Shown piece by piece: positions 45,106-57,281 of a stretch of DNA of 64,000 nucleotides. The stretch comes from JAHIKV01 sp963733145. GTDB taxonomy: Bacteria > Planctomycetota > Planctomycetia > Pirellulales > Thermoguttaceae. The stretch lies in assembly GCA_963733145.1 (NCBI GenBank), contig CAVTCJ010000006.1:186001-250000 (forward strand), read 5' to 3'. The notes under the pieces were generated by a model. That model was not told the DNA's origin, did not search any database, and worked only from the letters and a program-made list of their open reading frames with translations. The position numbers and the translations under genes are program-made. How positions within the stretch are numbered: position 1 is the first letter of the stretch; each line of letters starts with the position of its first letter.

Positions 45106-46225
45106 TCAACTCGCTTGTCCGATCCAGTTGCGGAGGATGTTGGCGGCCGCGTCGGGGTCATCGTCGACCAGTTGCGAAAGCTCCTCGCGGACCGAGCGGT
45201 CGGCGGTCTCCGCTGGTTTCCAATGCGGGGCCGGCACGACGCTCGCCGAGGACCGTGCGGAGGTCTCTTCGTCATAGGCGGAATGCAGGGCCGCCGTTCG
45301 TTTGTTCCCGGCCGATGCGCCGCGGACGAGCGACCACAGCACCAGCAGGCCGACCGCTCCCAGGACGATCAGGCCGATTTTGCCCCAGAGTGAAGCGATC
45401 CATGGCGTCTCGGCCGCTGCTTCGGTCGCAGGCGACTCGCGCCGGCTCTCGTTCCTGCCGTGACTTGCTTCGCGCGGTTCGGTTGCCTCGTCGGGCTTGC
45501 GATTCGTTACGGGGGATTGCTCTGCGTGCCCTGCGTCGCTTGCCGTCTTTTCCAATTTCCCGTGCCAGGTCGAACCGTTCCCATCGGAGACGGTGACGTT
45601 TTCGGGCTTCAAGCCGGCGATCGCGCCCGAGACGAGATGCCGGATCGCCGAGACGCGGGCCTCGTCGAGCCGTGTCTTGCCGACCGGCTTGACGCTCACG
45701 CTGGCGGTGATCAGCTTCTCCTTCGCCGAAGGGGCGTTTCGAGTCCACGTCGTAAATGACGTAGGCGCTTTCGATGCCGCTCATCGAGCGGATCATCAAC
45801 GACAGCTCGTCCTGGGTGGCCTTTTTCAGCAACTCCTCGCGTTCGCGGCTGCTCATGAAGGGGGTGCTGTTGCGAACCGCATCGGATGTCGCGTCGCCAA
45901 GCTGCGGAGGCAAGGCGCTGGCCTTGGCCAGCGCGGCCATGTAGACGGCCTCCCGCCCGCGCGGAACGTAGATCGAAGTGCCGCGGATTTCGTAGTCGGT
46001 CAGATTGGCCCGGGCAACCGCCGCCTCCATCAACGCCAACTGCGAGGCCGGGATCGGCACGCCGCGCATCAGTTCGGTGTCCGGCGTGGCGGTGCGATGA
46101 GCACCCAGATAGCCCAAGCCGACGAGGACGGCCGCGACGAGCAGCACGGCCGCCAGCCGCGCGGCGGGCGTCATCGCGCCGTACAGGGTTTTCAACTGGG
46201 AGGATGCCCGATCGACGAAATCCAT
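45106..46225 (-). CDS. fliF: Flagellar MS-ring protein FliF, short form, one frameshift
   Basis: Base of the flagellum. It has the first membrane helix at about residues 23-43 (LAAVLLVAAVLVGLGYLG) and the ring-building motif region GVPIPASQLALMEAAVARANLTDYEIRGTSIYVPR. YMAALAKASALPPQLGD and TQDELSLMIRSMSGIESAYVIYD follow, then the second helix (IGLIVLGAVGLLVLWSLV) and a C-terminal FliG-binding tail (REELSQLVDDDPDAAANILRNWIG). The break near 45735 is repaired by deleting one base. The corrected 372 residues are far fewer than the usual 500-570; the missing part is the third ring-building motif region of the periplasmic domain. Confidence 0.88.
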
Positions 46226-46711
46226 TACGCGGCGGCCTCCAAGGCGAGGGGTCGAGGGATTCGTAGCGTAAAGGCCACGCCCCCTTCAGGGCAGTTGGCC
46301 ACGGTAACGCTGCCGGCGAGCGTCTCGGCAATTTGCCGGACGGCGGCCAACACCCAGCCCGACGTGCCGCGATGAAACGCGCCGGTCGGATCGAAGGCGT
46401 GGATGCAAATCTTCGTCGGAAAGCGACTCGCCGGTATCGGCGATTTCCAGTTCCATCGCGTCTCCCACGGCGGCCGAAGTGGCCTCCAGCGTGCCGCCGT
46501 CGGGCATGGCGTCGATGGCGCCCAGGATCAGGTTTCGCACTGCCCGGACGAGCAATTCGCGGTCGCCGACGACCCGATGTTCGGCGGGCACGTCGATGAC
46601 CGTGCGGATCGCTCGAGCGGCCAGCCGCGCGGCCAAGGGGCGACAACACTCCTCGACGAGCTCCCGCAGGGCAAACGTCCCGTGGCATCGGCATTTCGGA
46701 TAGGTTGTCAT
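46225..46711 (-). CDS. Histidine-kinase-like ATPase at the head of the flagellar operon, one frameshift
   Basis: A small protein (about 161 residues) consisting only of a GHKL-type ATPase domain: N-box VRNLILGAIDAMPDGG, G1 box IADTGESLSDEDL, and after a break near 46410 the G2-like GTSGWVLAAVRQIAETL and the closing strand EGGVAFTLRIP. It lacks a phosphoacceptor domain, so it is a kinase core without its own histidine, possibly an anti-sigma or flagellar two-component partner. Its stop codon overlaps the fliF start (TAATG). Confidence 0.7.
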
Positions 46712-47093
46712 GCAACACCGTCCTCCGCCGTCCAGGCGGCTAATGAGTAGCGACCAAACCCGTCGATTCCCCCGGCGGCTGTGCCCGCGGCCTCCCGGCG
46801 GGAACGGCAAACATAAATAGGAGAAAAGCGGGCGGTTTGTACCCGAAATCGGCCGCCGCTGTCAATGCGCGTTTACGCTTGACCGCGATGAGATACGGGC
46901 GGGAGACGGTCTACCCCCGCTTCGCAGACTGCCCAGTATCGCTGTATTAACAGATAAGTTTCGCGCTGGTCAAAGAGACCATTGAAGTCCGAGGAGGCGC
47001 GGGAAACGCTATACATGACAATTGCGTCTAGCTCTGCCACAAATTTACTTTGTTTGTCATTCAAAGTTATTCCCGCCAGAGACGTGAAACAGA
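46712..47093. other. Gap upstream of the flagellar operon
   Basis: About 380 bases that should carry the promoter of the flagellar cluster and the 3' end of the VWA gene. A 63-codon frame on the minus strand (46873-47064) has no recognisable features. I see no clear sigma-54 or sigma-28 promoter. Confidence 0.3.
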
Positions 47094-49906
47094 CTAATCC
47101 CGTTTCGTCCGGCTGCGGGCGCGTTGCTGGGCGCGGTTTAAGGCGTCCAGCATCTCGTTGCCTTCGGGAATAGTCTTATCCGGCGGCTGCTTCTGGGAGG
47201 GCTTTCGCTCGGTGTCCGGACGGACAACCGCTCTCTTATCCTGCTCGGATATGGACTTTTCGCGGCGCCTCCGCACGAAGATCGAGGCGGTCCGGCTGCG
47301 CATGCGCTCGGGCAGCTTGAGCCGTTGCAGGCCGAAGGAGCGCGGGCGGATCGACAACAGTCCCGTGCGGCGTCGCAGCACTTCCAACAGGAAGAGCGCG
47401 ACCGCCGTCAGCAGCAGATACGGCGCGAGCGGAATCTGCCGAGTGCCTTGGGAATATCCTGCCAGATCGAGCCGAGGTCCAGCCGCTGGCAGCCGCCGGT
47501 CGCTTTGGCGAGTTGCTCCAGGTCCGCTGCGCCGCGGCCGCGTTTCTGGGGCAGATATTCGGGCGAATAAGGGAGGCACATCGGCGCCAGCGTGGCCTGG
47601 CCCAGGCCGGGCGCTGCGACCGTGCTCAAAACCGTTTCGCTGCCCGATAGCGGCATTTCGCCGATCAGCGTATCGGCCGAGGACCAGTGCATGGGAGCGG
47701 TGTTCGAGTCGGCGGCCGTCGCCGGGACGGCCCGGAGCACGGTCAGTTCCGGCAGCCGGTCGAAGGGCGATTTTTCGCGTTCCGGGTCGAGGTGCAATTC
47801 GATGCGGCAGACGCCGTTGCGGAGCTCCTGGGTGGCGACGGCGTTGTCGGCCAGCCCCTGCGACTTTCCGGCGGTCCATCGGGCGAGCGAGGAGAAAAAC
47901 GTGCCGACGTTGCTCCAAGCGGCGATCGGGCCGGTGTATTCTCCGTCGGCCTCGCCGGTGTAGCAGAGCACGCGGCCCAAGCCGGCCTGCCACGCGGACA
48001 CGATCGGCGCTTGTATTCTCGTCCGGAGACGACCGCCAGATTCGCGCCCGGCCGGAGGTAGCAGAGGTTGTATCCGCCGATCTTGGGAAAGTCGCCCAGC
48101 GGACGGCTGGTGATCGAGACCAGACCGCCGGTGGATCGGACCGGCACGGGGTCTTCGAGAAACGCGCTGCGGGCGATGAGGAAGGTGTCCTGGGCGAACA
48201 GCCGCGGCAGTTCCTGGGCCACGTTGGTGAACATGCACTGTCCGCCGCCGCGCCGGGCAATGTCCTTGAGCAGGTCGGCGTCGCAGTCCTTTTCGGTGCC
48301 CAGCCCGACGACGCTGATCGTGATGCCGGCCTTGACGCACTTGCGAGACCAGCTTCTTATAGTCGCCCGGCTCTTCGCTGTCGGCGGCGTCGGCGAAGAG
48401 GATGATGTGCCGGGTGCCGGCCTTGGCCGGCGATCATGCTCGCCGCCCTGGAGAGGGCCTCGTAGATGAAAATGCCGCCGCCGGCCGAGTCGATGGCGAG
48501 GATTTTGTTCCGCATGGCGTTTTTGTCGTCCACGTCGGAAAGCGGCACGATTTCGTGGGCGATGCTGTCGACGGCCATGCAGCCGAACTGGTCCATCGGC
48601 CCGAGCATCTCGACCACCTCGGCGGTGGCCAGATCGGCCAGGTCCATTTTCGTGCGTCCGCCGGGGACGGTCAGGCCATGCTGCCGCTGCGGTCCAGCGC
48701 CACGACGATCGCCAGCGAGAGCTTGCGATGCTCGCGGCGCAGTTCCATCGAGACCGGCATGATCGGCTCCAGCGGGCTTTTGTAGTATCCGCCGGGTCCG
48801 TAGGAATCCTTGCCGCCGGTGAGCATCAGTCCGCCGCCGCTCTGCGAGACCCAGGCCGCGAGGTTCTGCATGCCGACGTGGCCGATCAGGCTGGCCGGCG
48901 TGTTTTCCAGCAGGACGGCCGAATAGCCGGCCAGTTCTTCCAAGCGTCCAGTTGCACTGCGACGCGGCGCGCGATTCGACCTCGGAGCCCGCCCTTGGCC
49001 AACAGAGCGGCCAGGCCGGAGTTGCCGGTTGGAGCTGACGCAGAGGATCGGCCGCGCGCCGCGCACGCCGACCAGCAGCCGGGCGCGGTTGTTTTCCGGC
49101 ACGGGATCGGCGCCCTGCCCCTGGACGCGAAGCACGTATTCGCAGACGCCGCGTTCGCCGGCCGTGTCGCGGAAGATCAAGCGGCTCGTGCCCGAGCGGG
49201 ACGGTCTGCGTGCCTCGGGCGATGACCTGCGCGCCGCGCGGCAGTTCGTAGGCGACCGGCTGGCCCAGCGGCGAATCGAGCCAGGCGGAGATCATGAACG
49301 ACTCGCCCGGCAGGACCGACTCCGGTCCCTGGATGCGTTCGACGGCCAGGTCGCCGGCGCTGGGGCGTTCGATGGCGCGGTAGTCGATGGCCACGCCCGC
49401 CGCCGCCGCTCGGGCCGCCGAAGGAGGCAATCGCGGCCGGTCCATCGGCCGTCGGAAAGGACGAGGATTCGCCCCGGCTCGTCCCGGCCGATCAAGCGAC
49501 AGGGCCAAGTCGAGCGCGTCGGCCAGGCGCGAGGCCTCGCGGCCGACCTCGGCCGAGAAACCGGCGAACTTGCCCGCCTGGGGCGATTGCTCGACGGCCG
49601 CCGTTTCGGCGAACGACACCACGGCCAGCTTGTCGTCTCCGGCGCATGGTCGAATGAACGATGTCGGCCGCCTCCGTTTCCAGCGAATCGCTTCCCGGCG
49701 GCATCGAAAGACTGCGGTCGGCCACCAACACGACCGTGCCCGAGCGGACCGGCAGCCGCAGGCTCAAGCCGCACAGCGCCAACAGCAACAGCGCCAACGA
49801 CAAGCACCGCAAGGCCGAACATCAGCCGCGAAGGCAGCGGCCAGAGCCACAGCGACATGGCCAGCGGAATCGCCAACACCAGCCAAAATGGATCGGTGAT
49901 GTTCAT
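47094..49906 (-). CDS. VWA-domain membrane protein of the MoxR operon, many frameshifts
   Basis: Reading across frames gives a protein of about 935 residues. It has two N-terminal membrane helices (DPFWLVLAIPLAMSLWLWP, a second at LMFGLAVLVV), a first VWA-like domain (VVLVADRSLSMP) and beta-sandwich segments (YELPRGAQVIARGTQ). A glutamine-amidotransferase-like part (SLIGHVGMQNLAAWVSQSGGGLMLTGG) and a second VWA domain with the MIDAS motif DRSGSMA follow. A terminal membrane helix (YLLLTAVALFLLEVLRRR) precedes a charged tail. I count about ten frame breaks between 47430 and 49800. VWA proteins of this operon type assemble on or regulate periplasmic complexes with MoxR; the precise role here is unknown. 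Confidence 0.75.
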
Positions 49907-49943
49907 GTGTAGCGGTCCAAAAACGTATCCGGCGGTCGCGGCG

Positions 49944-51691
49944 TCATATTCCGTCTTCTCTCTTTCCGATCAGCGCCAAATGGCCCGTCATCGCGGCGAC
50001 CGCGACGGCGAGAAAAATCCAACTCAGGCCGATCCGCCGGTCCTGGTAGACCGGCGATTCGTTCCAATTCCCCCAGCGTCCCGACCGGCAGCCGGCCAGG
50101 TCCGATTCGTCGCGTGAGACGGCGTTGCAGGAGAACTGATATTCGGCGTCGGGCGTTTTGACCGCGTGCAGGCCAACGTGCTCGGCCGGCACCGTGACGC
50201 GCCGCCCGTGCGGTCCGAGTTTCCGCACGCTTTCGTCGGGCAAAACGACCTCGACTTGCTTGGCGTCCTTTTCCAGCAGCACCTCGATCGTCTGGCCCAG
50301 CCGGACGTTTGGCTGGGCCACGCCGGGCAGCCCCCTGCGCCGCCACCGCACGACGTTGGCGAACAAGATCGGCCAGTCGGGCGAGTCCTGAAGGTTCGAC
50401 TGCCGGGGATCGAAATTGCATCCGCAGGCGCCGTCGCCCGGCGGCGTCGGCGTTTTCGACCAACAGGGGCACATTTCCCGCCGTGGCCAGCGGAACTCCG
50501 GCCGCTTTGAAACTGGGCGAGGCGGCCCAAACGACGCTCTGCAACGAGAGGCCCTCGGCCAACTCCCGGTTGTGGTCGACGACGAACGGTCCGGCGAACG
50601 CCTGGGCGTCGCCGCCGCCGCTGATTTCCATCCGCCAGGCCTCGCCCGACGGTTCTCCGGCACGGTCGGTAACGACCAGTTCGGGCCGCTCGGCGACCGC
50701 GAGCACTCCGCCGGCGGCCTCGAGTGCGGCGAGGACCGGCTTTCGCAGCGATTCATCGGCAATCTCGACCGCCACCCGCAACGGCCTCGCGGCCTCGGGC
50801 AGCAGGAGAACCTCGTTGTCGATTTCCAGGGCGTCGGCGTCGATCGAAGCGTTCAGCGGCGGCGATCCGGGCGGCAGGCTCAGGATAATCTGTTTGACTT
50901 CTCCGCCTTTCAGTTCCACGGTGCTGGTGCTGAGTTCGTTTTGCGCGCTGCACCGGGTGTTCAGCGTGGTTCGAGCGGGCGAATCGGACAGATTGGCAAG
51001 TTCGAGCAGCACGCGCTCGCCGTCGACGCCGCGGTTTCGCACGGCGGCGGTGAAGGCCATGTTCGGCAGCTTCTCGCCGAAGGCCCACCATTCGATCCGG
51101 CCGGGTTCGAGGTCGCCCTTGGGCGGATGATCGCTGAGCACGAGGATTCGCGTCCGCCCGGTCGCCCGCCTCGGTCGCCAGCGAAACCGCGGCGGACAGG
51201 TCGGCGGTGGGACTCTGGCAGGTCCATTCCGCGAGAACCTCTTTCAGTTGGCCGGCGTCCCGCACCGGGCGGCCGATCATCCGCGGCTGCGCCCCGGCCA
51301 GAATAACCCGGACGACGTACCGGTTGTTTCGCATTTCATCGACGATCGCCTGCTCCGCCCGGCCGCGGAACGATTGCTTCCCGCCATGGGCCAGCATGGA
51401 GTACGAATCGTCGAGCACGAGCATCACCGGCCGGACAACGTCTCGATTCAACAAGGCGGGCCCGGCCGCCGCCCCAACCAGCAGGGCGATCGCCAGCAAT
51501 TCAAGGAAGAAGGTCAGCGGCGTCTGCATCCGGTGCAGGATTCGCCCGCCCCGGCGGGGATTGCGCTGATCGATCCAAAACGCCAGGCTGGACACGACCT
51601 CGCGCCGCGACCGGCTGCGGAGCCAATACACGGCCGCGAGCACGGGCAAAGCCGCCAACCCCAGCAACATCAGTGGCGAGGTGAGGATCAT
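49944..51691 (-). CDS. BatA-like membrane protein, at least two frameshifts
   Basis: The N-terminus MILTSPLMLLGLAALPVLAAVYWLRSRSRRE is the BatA/DUF4159-type membrane start, a second helix follows (PLTFFLELLAIALLVGAAAGP), then a VWA-like domain (VMLVLDDSYSMLAHGGK) and extended beta-rich regions, ending with a last helix (GLSWIFLAVAVAAMTGHLAL). Breaks lie near 51165 and 50440. About 582 codons. The gene is the sixth or seventh in the MoxR operon. Confidence 0.78.
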
Positions 51692-51706
51692 TTCTTCAGG
51701 CAATCT

Positions 51707-51730
51707 GTTTAGCCCCGGCGTACACGCCGC
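51707..51730. repeat. Half palindromic element, GTTTAGCCCCGGCGT family
   Basis: A single arm GTTTAGCCCCGGCGTACACG followed by CC, directly in front of the nested palindrome. Confidence 0.8.
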
Positions 51731-51937
51731 GGGTGCCACTGCTGGCTTGTCCAGCAGTGTTTTGCCGGGTAATTAGTTACTGTTGCGGAAATGGCGATTC
51801 GGCCGGATTGTCGCCTTTCGCTCCGCGAAAGTAGCGTGGACTGCCCGCAACTTTCGCGGAGCGAAAGGCGACAAAAGGCTTTCCGCAACAGAAACTAATT
51901 ACGCTTCTCACTGCTGGACAAGCCAGCAGTGGCACCC
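51731..51937. repeat. Three-level nested palindrome
   Basis: Outermost arms GGGTGCCACTGCTGGCTTGT (51731) and ACAAGCCAGCAGTGGCACCC (ending 51937). Inside them AATTAGTTACTGTTGCGGAA (51771) and TTCCGCAACAGAAACTAATT (ending 51900). Innermost GTCGCCTTTCGCTCCGCGAA (51811) and TTCGCGGAGCGAAAGGCGAC (ending 51872). Each pair is a self-contained palindrome of a different family, as expected if one element inserted into the loop of another. Confidence 0.92.
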
Positions 51938-51955
51938 ATTTCCATCTAATCCAAT

Positions 51956-52829
51956 TCAAACGGTCAAAATCCCCGCCTCCACCAGCGGCGAGAAATCCCA
52001 ATTCTCGCAGAGCTCGCTCGGCCACCAGCGGAACCAACACGGCGCCGACCTGCCGCGCGGCCAGCCGCCAGTTGTCGCGGTGCCGTTGCAGGTTGCTTTG
52101 GTAGCGGGCCAAGGAGGTTGCGTCGAGAAAAATCTCTTCCGTCCGGTCGTCCTCGCTGTCCACCAGGCGAAGGTTGCCGCGGAAGGCCGGGCCTAAGTCG
52201 GCGGCCGCCAACACCTCGATCACGTAGACCGCCGCGGCGCGGTCGCTGAGGGCCATCAGGAATTCGAGCGGGTCGCCCAGCCAGAGCAGATCGCTGATGA
52301 TCGCCCGAATCCCCTGCGGCCGCCACCTGGGCGGAAAGGTGCGAAACGACTCCGGCGGGCTTTCCTGCGAGTCGAACGACACGCCCTGCCACACGCGCCG
52401 GCGATTCGCGCGCCGCCGGCGATCGGGCGGCAGCCGCTGGTTGGTGATGAAGCTGCGAAAGGCGTGCCCGGCGTTGGCGGCCGCCGTGGCCAGCGCGGCG
52501 GCCAGGCCCGCGGCCGCCCGGCCCTTTTCGCTCCCCTCCAGGGCCATCGAACGCGAGCCGTCGAGCACCAGGTCCAGGTGCGGGCAGACCTCCTGCCGGT
52601 AGAGCTTGACGATCATCTTGTCGCTGCGGGCGTAGGCGGACCAATCCAGCCGCCGCAGGTCGTCGCCGGGCTGATACTCGCGATGGTCCATGAACTCCAT
52701 GCTCTCGCCGGCCAGCCGGCCCAACTGCGCGCCGGCGGTGCCCTGCGGCGCGCGGCGCGGCGCGGCAAGCCGATACCGTGCGCCGGCCCGTTCTCCCTCG
52801 GACAGATATTGGGCGATTCGGTCGGCCAT
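51956..52829 (-). CDS. DUF58 protein of the MoxR operon, one frameshift
   Basis: A soluble VWA-like protein that accompanies MoxR ATPases. GESMEFMDHREYQPGDDLRRLDW-SAYARSDKMIVKLY is the DUF58 signature. The frame breaks near 51985 close to the C-terminus. With one base removed the protein ends SPLVEAGILTV and stops at 51956, giving 290 residues. Without the repair the frame reads on for 58 codons through the nested palindrome, which is almost certainly artificial. Confidence 0.88.
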
Positions 52830-52853
52830 GGGATGTTCAACCAGTTGGAAATA

Positions 52854-52933
52854 GTTTAGCCCCGGCGTCCACGCCGGGAATCAAGGGCATTTTTCGCCGC
52901 GCTACCTACCCGGCGTGGACGCCGGGGCTAAAC
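52854..52933. repeat. Palindromic element, GTTTAGCCCCGGCGT family (copy 3)
   Basis: Arms GTTTAGCCCCGGCGTCCACG and CGTGGACGCCGGGGCTAAAC, between the DUF58 gene and the ABC-2 permease. Confidence 0.92.
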
Positions 52934-52962
52934 GACGGATTGCATAATATGGAACGCGGGAA

Positions 52963-54458
52963 TTACCCTCCGACGGTCGAATTGCTGATGCTTTGGGATT
53001 CGAGCGGAACAAAGCGGCGCCACTGGCCGATCGTCCAGGGCAGGGAGAGCAATATCACTATCGTCAACCACGTCAGCAGGAACGGACGGGCGGCCTCGGC
53101 GGCGGCTTTATTGTTCATGGTCAGGACCATCGGACTGCCGATCAAATACCAGGCGATCGAGTTCCACCAGCGGTCTCCGAAGAGAAAAAAGGCGACCAGG
53201 TACGGACCCAAGCAGACCAGCACGGCAAGAAACGCGGCCAGCACCGAAAGGTTTGGCAAATTGAAGCGCTTCAGCAAGACCTTGCAGATCACCGCCGTCG
53301 TCAGACAATAGCACAATATGTATCCGAAGACGAGCGACACGTTGTCGCAACACTCGCGGAAATCGACGTGGCCGGCCCAGCCCATGTAATTTACCAGCAT
53401 CGTGGCCGCCGCGATGGAGAGCCAAAAGAGAATGGTGCTCCAGACAATCCCGCCGGCCGCGCCCGAATAGAACACAAAGGCGAAGAGCCGAACGAAGACG
53501 TTTTTTGGGATGATCCGCTTAACGCGAGTGGTCCAGGCGTCGCGCTCGCCGAGCGAGACGACCGTCATAAACGTAAAAGCGACGCAGCAATATATGACCC
53601 AGACTATTATCGCCTCGCCCCTCGATAGCGAGACGCTCCAGACGGCGGCCACAACGCCCGTGACCAGCCATACGGCCGTGATGTAAATCCGCGGAACGAA
53701 CATGCGGTTCGCCGGCTTCGGGCTAAGCAGGGCCACCGAGAATACATAGAGCAGTCCGATCGCCAACAATTCCAAAAACAGCATGGTGGCAACAATCGAC
53801 CACGCATCGTGGGGGAATATCCTTCCCATGCCGAAGTGCAGCGACATGCCTACCATCGACACAAATCCCGCGGCCGTATAGAGGAGCCATATCAGCAGTC
53901 CCACGGCCACCAGTCCCCGCAGCAGCCAGCTTCCCGACAGCGAGCCGGCAAAAATCCCCAGCGCGTTGGCGAAGGCGGAATACATGAAGCCCACCGCCAG
54001 CACCGTGAAGATCGTGGGCAGGTCGATTCCCCGCAACAGGTAGGTCAGGATCATGAACGGCATGCAGGCGCTGAAGATCAACAGCGTCAAGGCCATGGCG
54101 GAGAGATATTTGCCGCGGACGATGGCCCCCGGCGTGATCGTGGTGATGAAGAACAGGTCGATGTTGGCGTCGTTGCGCTTCGAGCGAGAGCCGCATGCCC
54201 GTGTAGAGTGGCACGAAACCGATGCAGGTGAATCAGCAGGATGCCTTACCAGGGCGATGAAAATATCCCGGCCGCCGGTGGTGCTGGTGGCGGCGTCGGG
54301 CGAGAGCATCAGATACCCGCCGACGATGGCCAGGTTGACCAGCAGAAACAGCATGAAGACGACCGTCACCCAGCGGCTCTGAACGGCCTGGCGAAACTCC
54401 TTGACGGCGACCGGGTTGACGCGGTCGCCCGCGGCCGAGGCCAAGGCGAGCAGTCTAT

Positions 54459-54462
<4 letters not shown>
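52963..54462 (-). CDS. ABC-2 type permease, two compensating frameshifts
   Basis: A membrane protein of about 499 residues with roughly a dozen hydrophobic helices. The N-terminal NPVAVKEFRQAVQSRWVTVVFML, LDRP-like periplasmic start and the repeated FITTITPGAIVRGKYLSAMALTLLIF segment are typical of ABC-2 permeases. Between about 54170 and 54230 the frame leaves and returns; the natural reading there includes LYTGMRLSLEAQR. It should form a complex with the ATPase encoded immediately upstream (four-base overlap). Confidence 0.85.
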
Positions 54463-55374
<912 letters not shown>

Positions 55375-55385
<11 letters not shown>

Positions 55386-57275
55386 CTGTCTTGTCCCTTC
55401 GAGATGCCGTAAACGATCGCCACCGTGTCCTCGGATTCCACGCCTGCCAGGGGCCGTCTCGACAAACGGAGACTTGTCGAGACAGGCGATGTAAGCTGCC
55501 CGGGCGAAAGCGTTGCCGGACAGGTCTCGCGGCTGAGCTCAGTCGCGCGAAAGCATTGCCGAGCCAGTCGGAGCCGCAAGGAAATCTGCTTCTGCACGAA
55601 ATCGCTGCCCGGTCTCGACTGTTCTGACCGGGCCGGCGCTTGAGCGTCCGCTCCGCGCCGGCGGGAATGTCGCGGCCCTCGAACACGCGTCCCGAGGCAT
55701 CGGCCAGATACAAGCGCGCGAATGTCCGCGCCCAAGGCGTTGACGATCTTCAGCGACCCGTCCGCGTTCTTTTCGACGGTCAGCCGCTCGCGGCGGTCTT
55801 CGTTCTTGCGGATCTGGAAGTAGGCCGGCACCCGCGCGTTGACCCAGCCGGAGAGCAAATGCTGGTCGGCCGTCCAATCGACCAAGCAGCATGCTGTTCG
55901 AGTCGCCCGGACCGATACCGGCGCCAGGGGTTCGATCTGTGTGCTCCAACAGCGCCACGTCGGTGTCGACGCCGAAATGCGGGCCCGGCCGAGGGCGTCA
56001 ACGGACAGTAATAGGACAGGTATCCAAGCGTCGTGGCCCGATGGAAACGCTCGTCCAGCACGGTCAGGCTGGCCGTCTTGCCCCGGCCGGTCCAGCCCTC
56101 CGAGGCCAGCGAGTAGCCGAACACGGCCAGACAGGTCAACAAGCGAGATGGCGGGCACGTTCCACCACAGCCAGATCCGCCGCTTGTAGCGCGAGAGCAG
56201 CCACAGATTGGCCGGGCCGATGCCCACGCCGAACAGCAACACCAACACGAAAAGCCCGCGGACGGGAACCGTGGTCTCGGGCGACCATCAGTCCGTCGTG
56301 GGTATCGGGGGCATCGGTCGGGCAATAGATGGGAATGCCCGCGTCCACAAGCCGCCTGTACGTTCTTCTCCAGCCCTGGTTGCCGTCGTCGCGGCTAACG
56401 ATAACGCCTCCCAGTCCGACTCGAATATCGTCTTTGGCGCCTTTGTGCCCGCCCTCGGTAAAGACGTCCGGCACGGTCTGGGCGTTGACGAGCAGCGTTC
56501 CGCCGCACTCCACCCAGCGCCGCAGGGCCAACCGCGCCTGCGGCGGCATCTCCTCGACCTCCCGGCCGCCGAGCACGATTGCGTCGTAGCAGGAGTAGCC
56601 GAGCCAATTGTGGCTCCACTGGGCGGCCGGCAACTCGCTGCGCAGGAACGTGAAGCGTTCCGCGGCCGGCCCCTCGCCTCCGGCAGGGAGTGCCCCGCTC
56701 ATCAATCCTTTCTCTATGGCTTCCGTTACCTCCGCGGGGACGTGGCTCGGTTTCGTCTTGGCGGCGGATTTGCGTTCCTCGCGCATGCCCTCGCAGAACT
56801 CCTGCGGCACTCTCCGGCCCAGAAGGACGGCGATGCGGGGCGATTCGTTGTAGCTGTAGCGATTGGAATAGGGACTGCCGACCGAAATAACTCCCGGGTC
56901 TTTCACCCCTTCCACTTTTACTTCCAAGGCTTCATTGGCCACGTTTTGCGGCGGTTGATAGAGCGAAACCGCCACCGCTTGCCTTGCCGGAACATTGACC
57001 GTCCGCGTGATCAACGCCCCGTAATTCAAGGCTCCGCTGCGGGGCGGGAAGGAAAGATGCACGACGCGGTCTTCCGCGGAATTGTTTCTGAGTTGCACGC
57101 GCAACTCGACGTATCCGTGACACGTGCCCTCGCCGGGCATGCCCGAGCGGTGGACCAAACTCGGCACCGGTTGCACGACGGCGTCGATGTCGCCGACTTT
57201 GACCCCGGCCGACGCGGCGGAGTGGAGCCCCAAGGCGACGGCCAGGATGAAGATCAAACGATGAGTATGATTCAT
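55375..57275 (-). CDS. Large membrane-anchored protein of the MoxR operon, many frameshifts
   Basis: A protein of about 633 codons. It has a signal peptide (LIFILAVALGLHSAASA), a beta-rich first part, and a glutamine-amidotransferase-like domain (SCYDAIVLGGREVEEMPPQARLALRRWVECGGTLLVNAQTV). A membrane helix (VLVLLFGVGIGPANLWLLSRYKRR) and a second (FGYSLASEG region) come next, followed by a C-terminal soluble domain. The frame breaks at least seven times between 55420 and 56280. The stop at 55375 overlaps the ATPase start. I do not know its function; it probably works with the ABC pair. Confidence 0.72.
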
Positions 57276-57281
57276 GCTTTC

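Noticed and set aside
46873..47064. 63-codon frame upstream of the flagellar operon
   Set aside because: No motif or family resemblance and no clear start signal; it may be real but there is nothing to support it.
51777..51955. C-terminal extension of the DUF58 protein through the nested palindrome
   Set aside because: A single-base shift near 51985 puts the conserved ending SPLVEAGILTV in frame with a stop at 51956, so the 58 extra codons come from a frame error.
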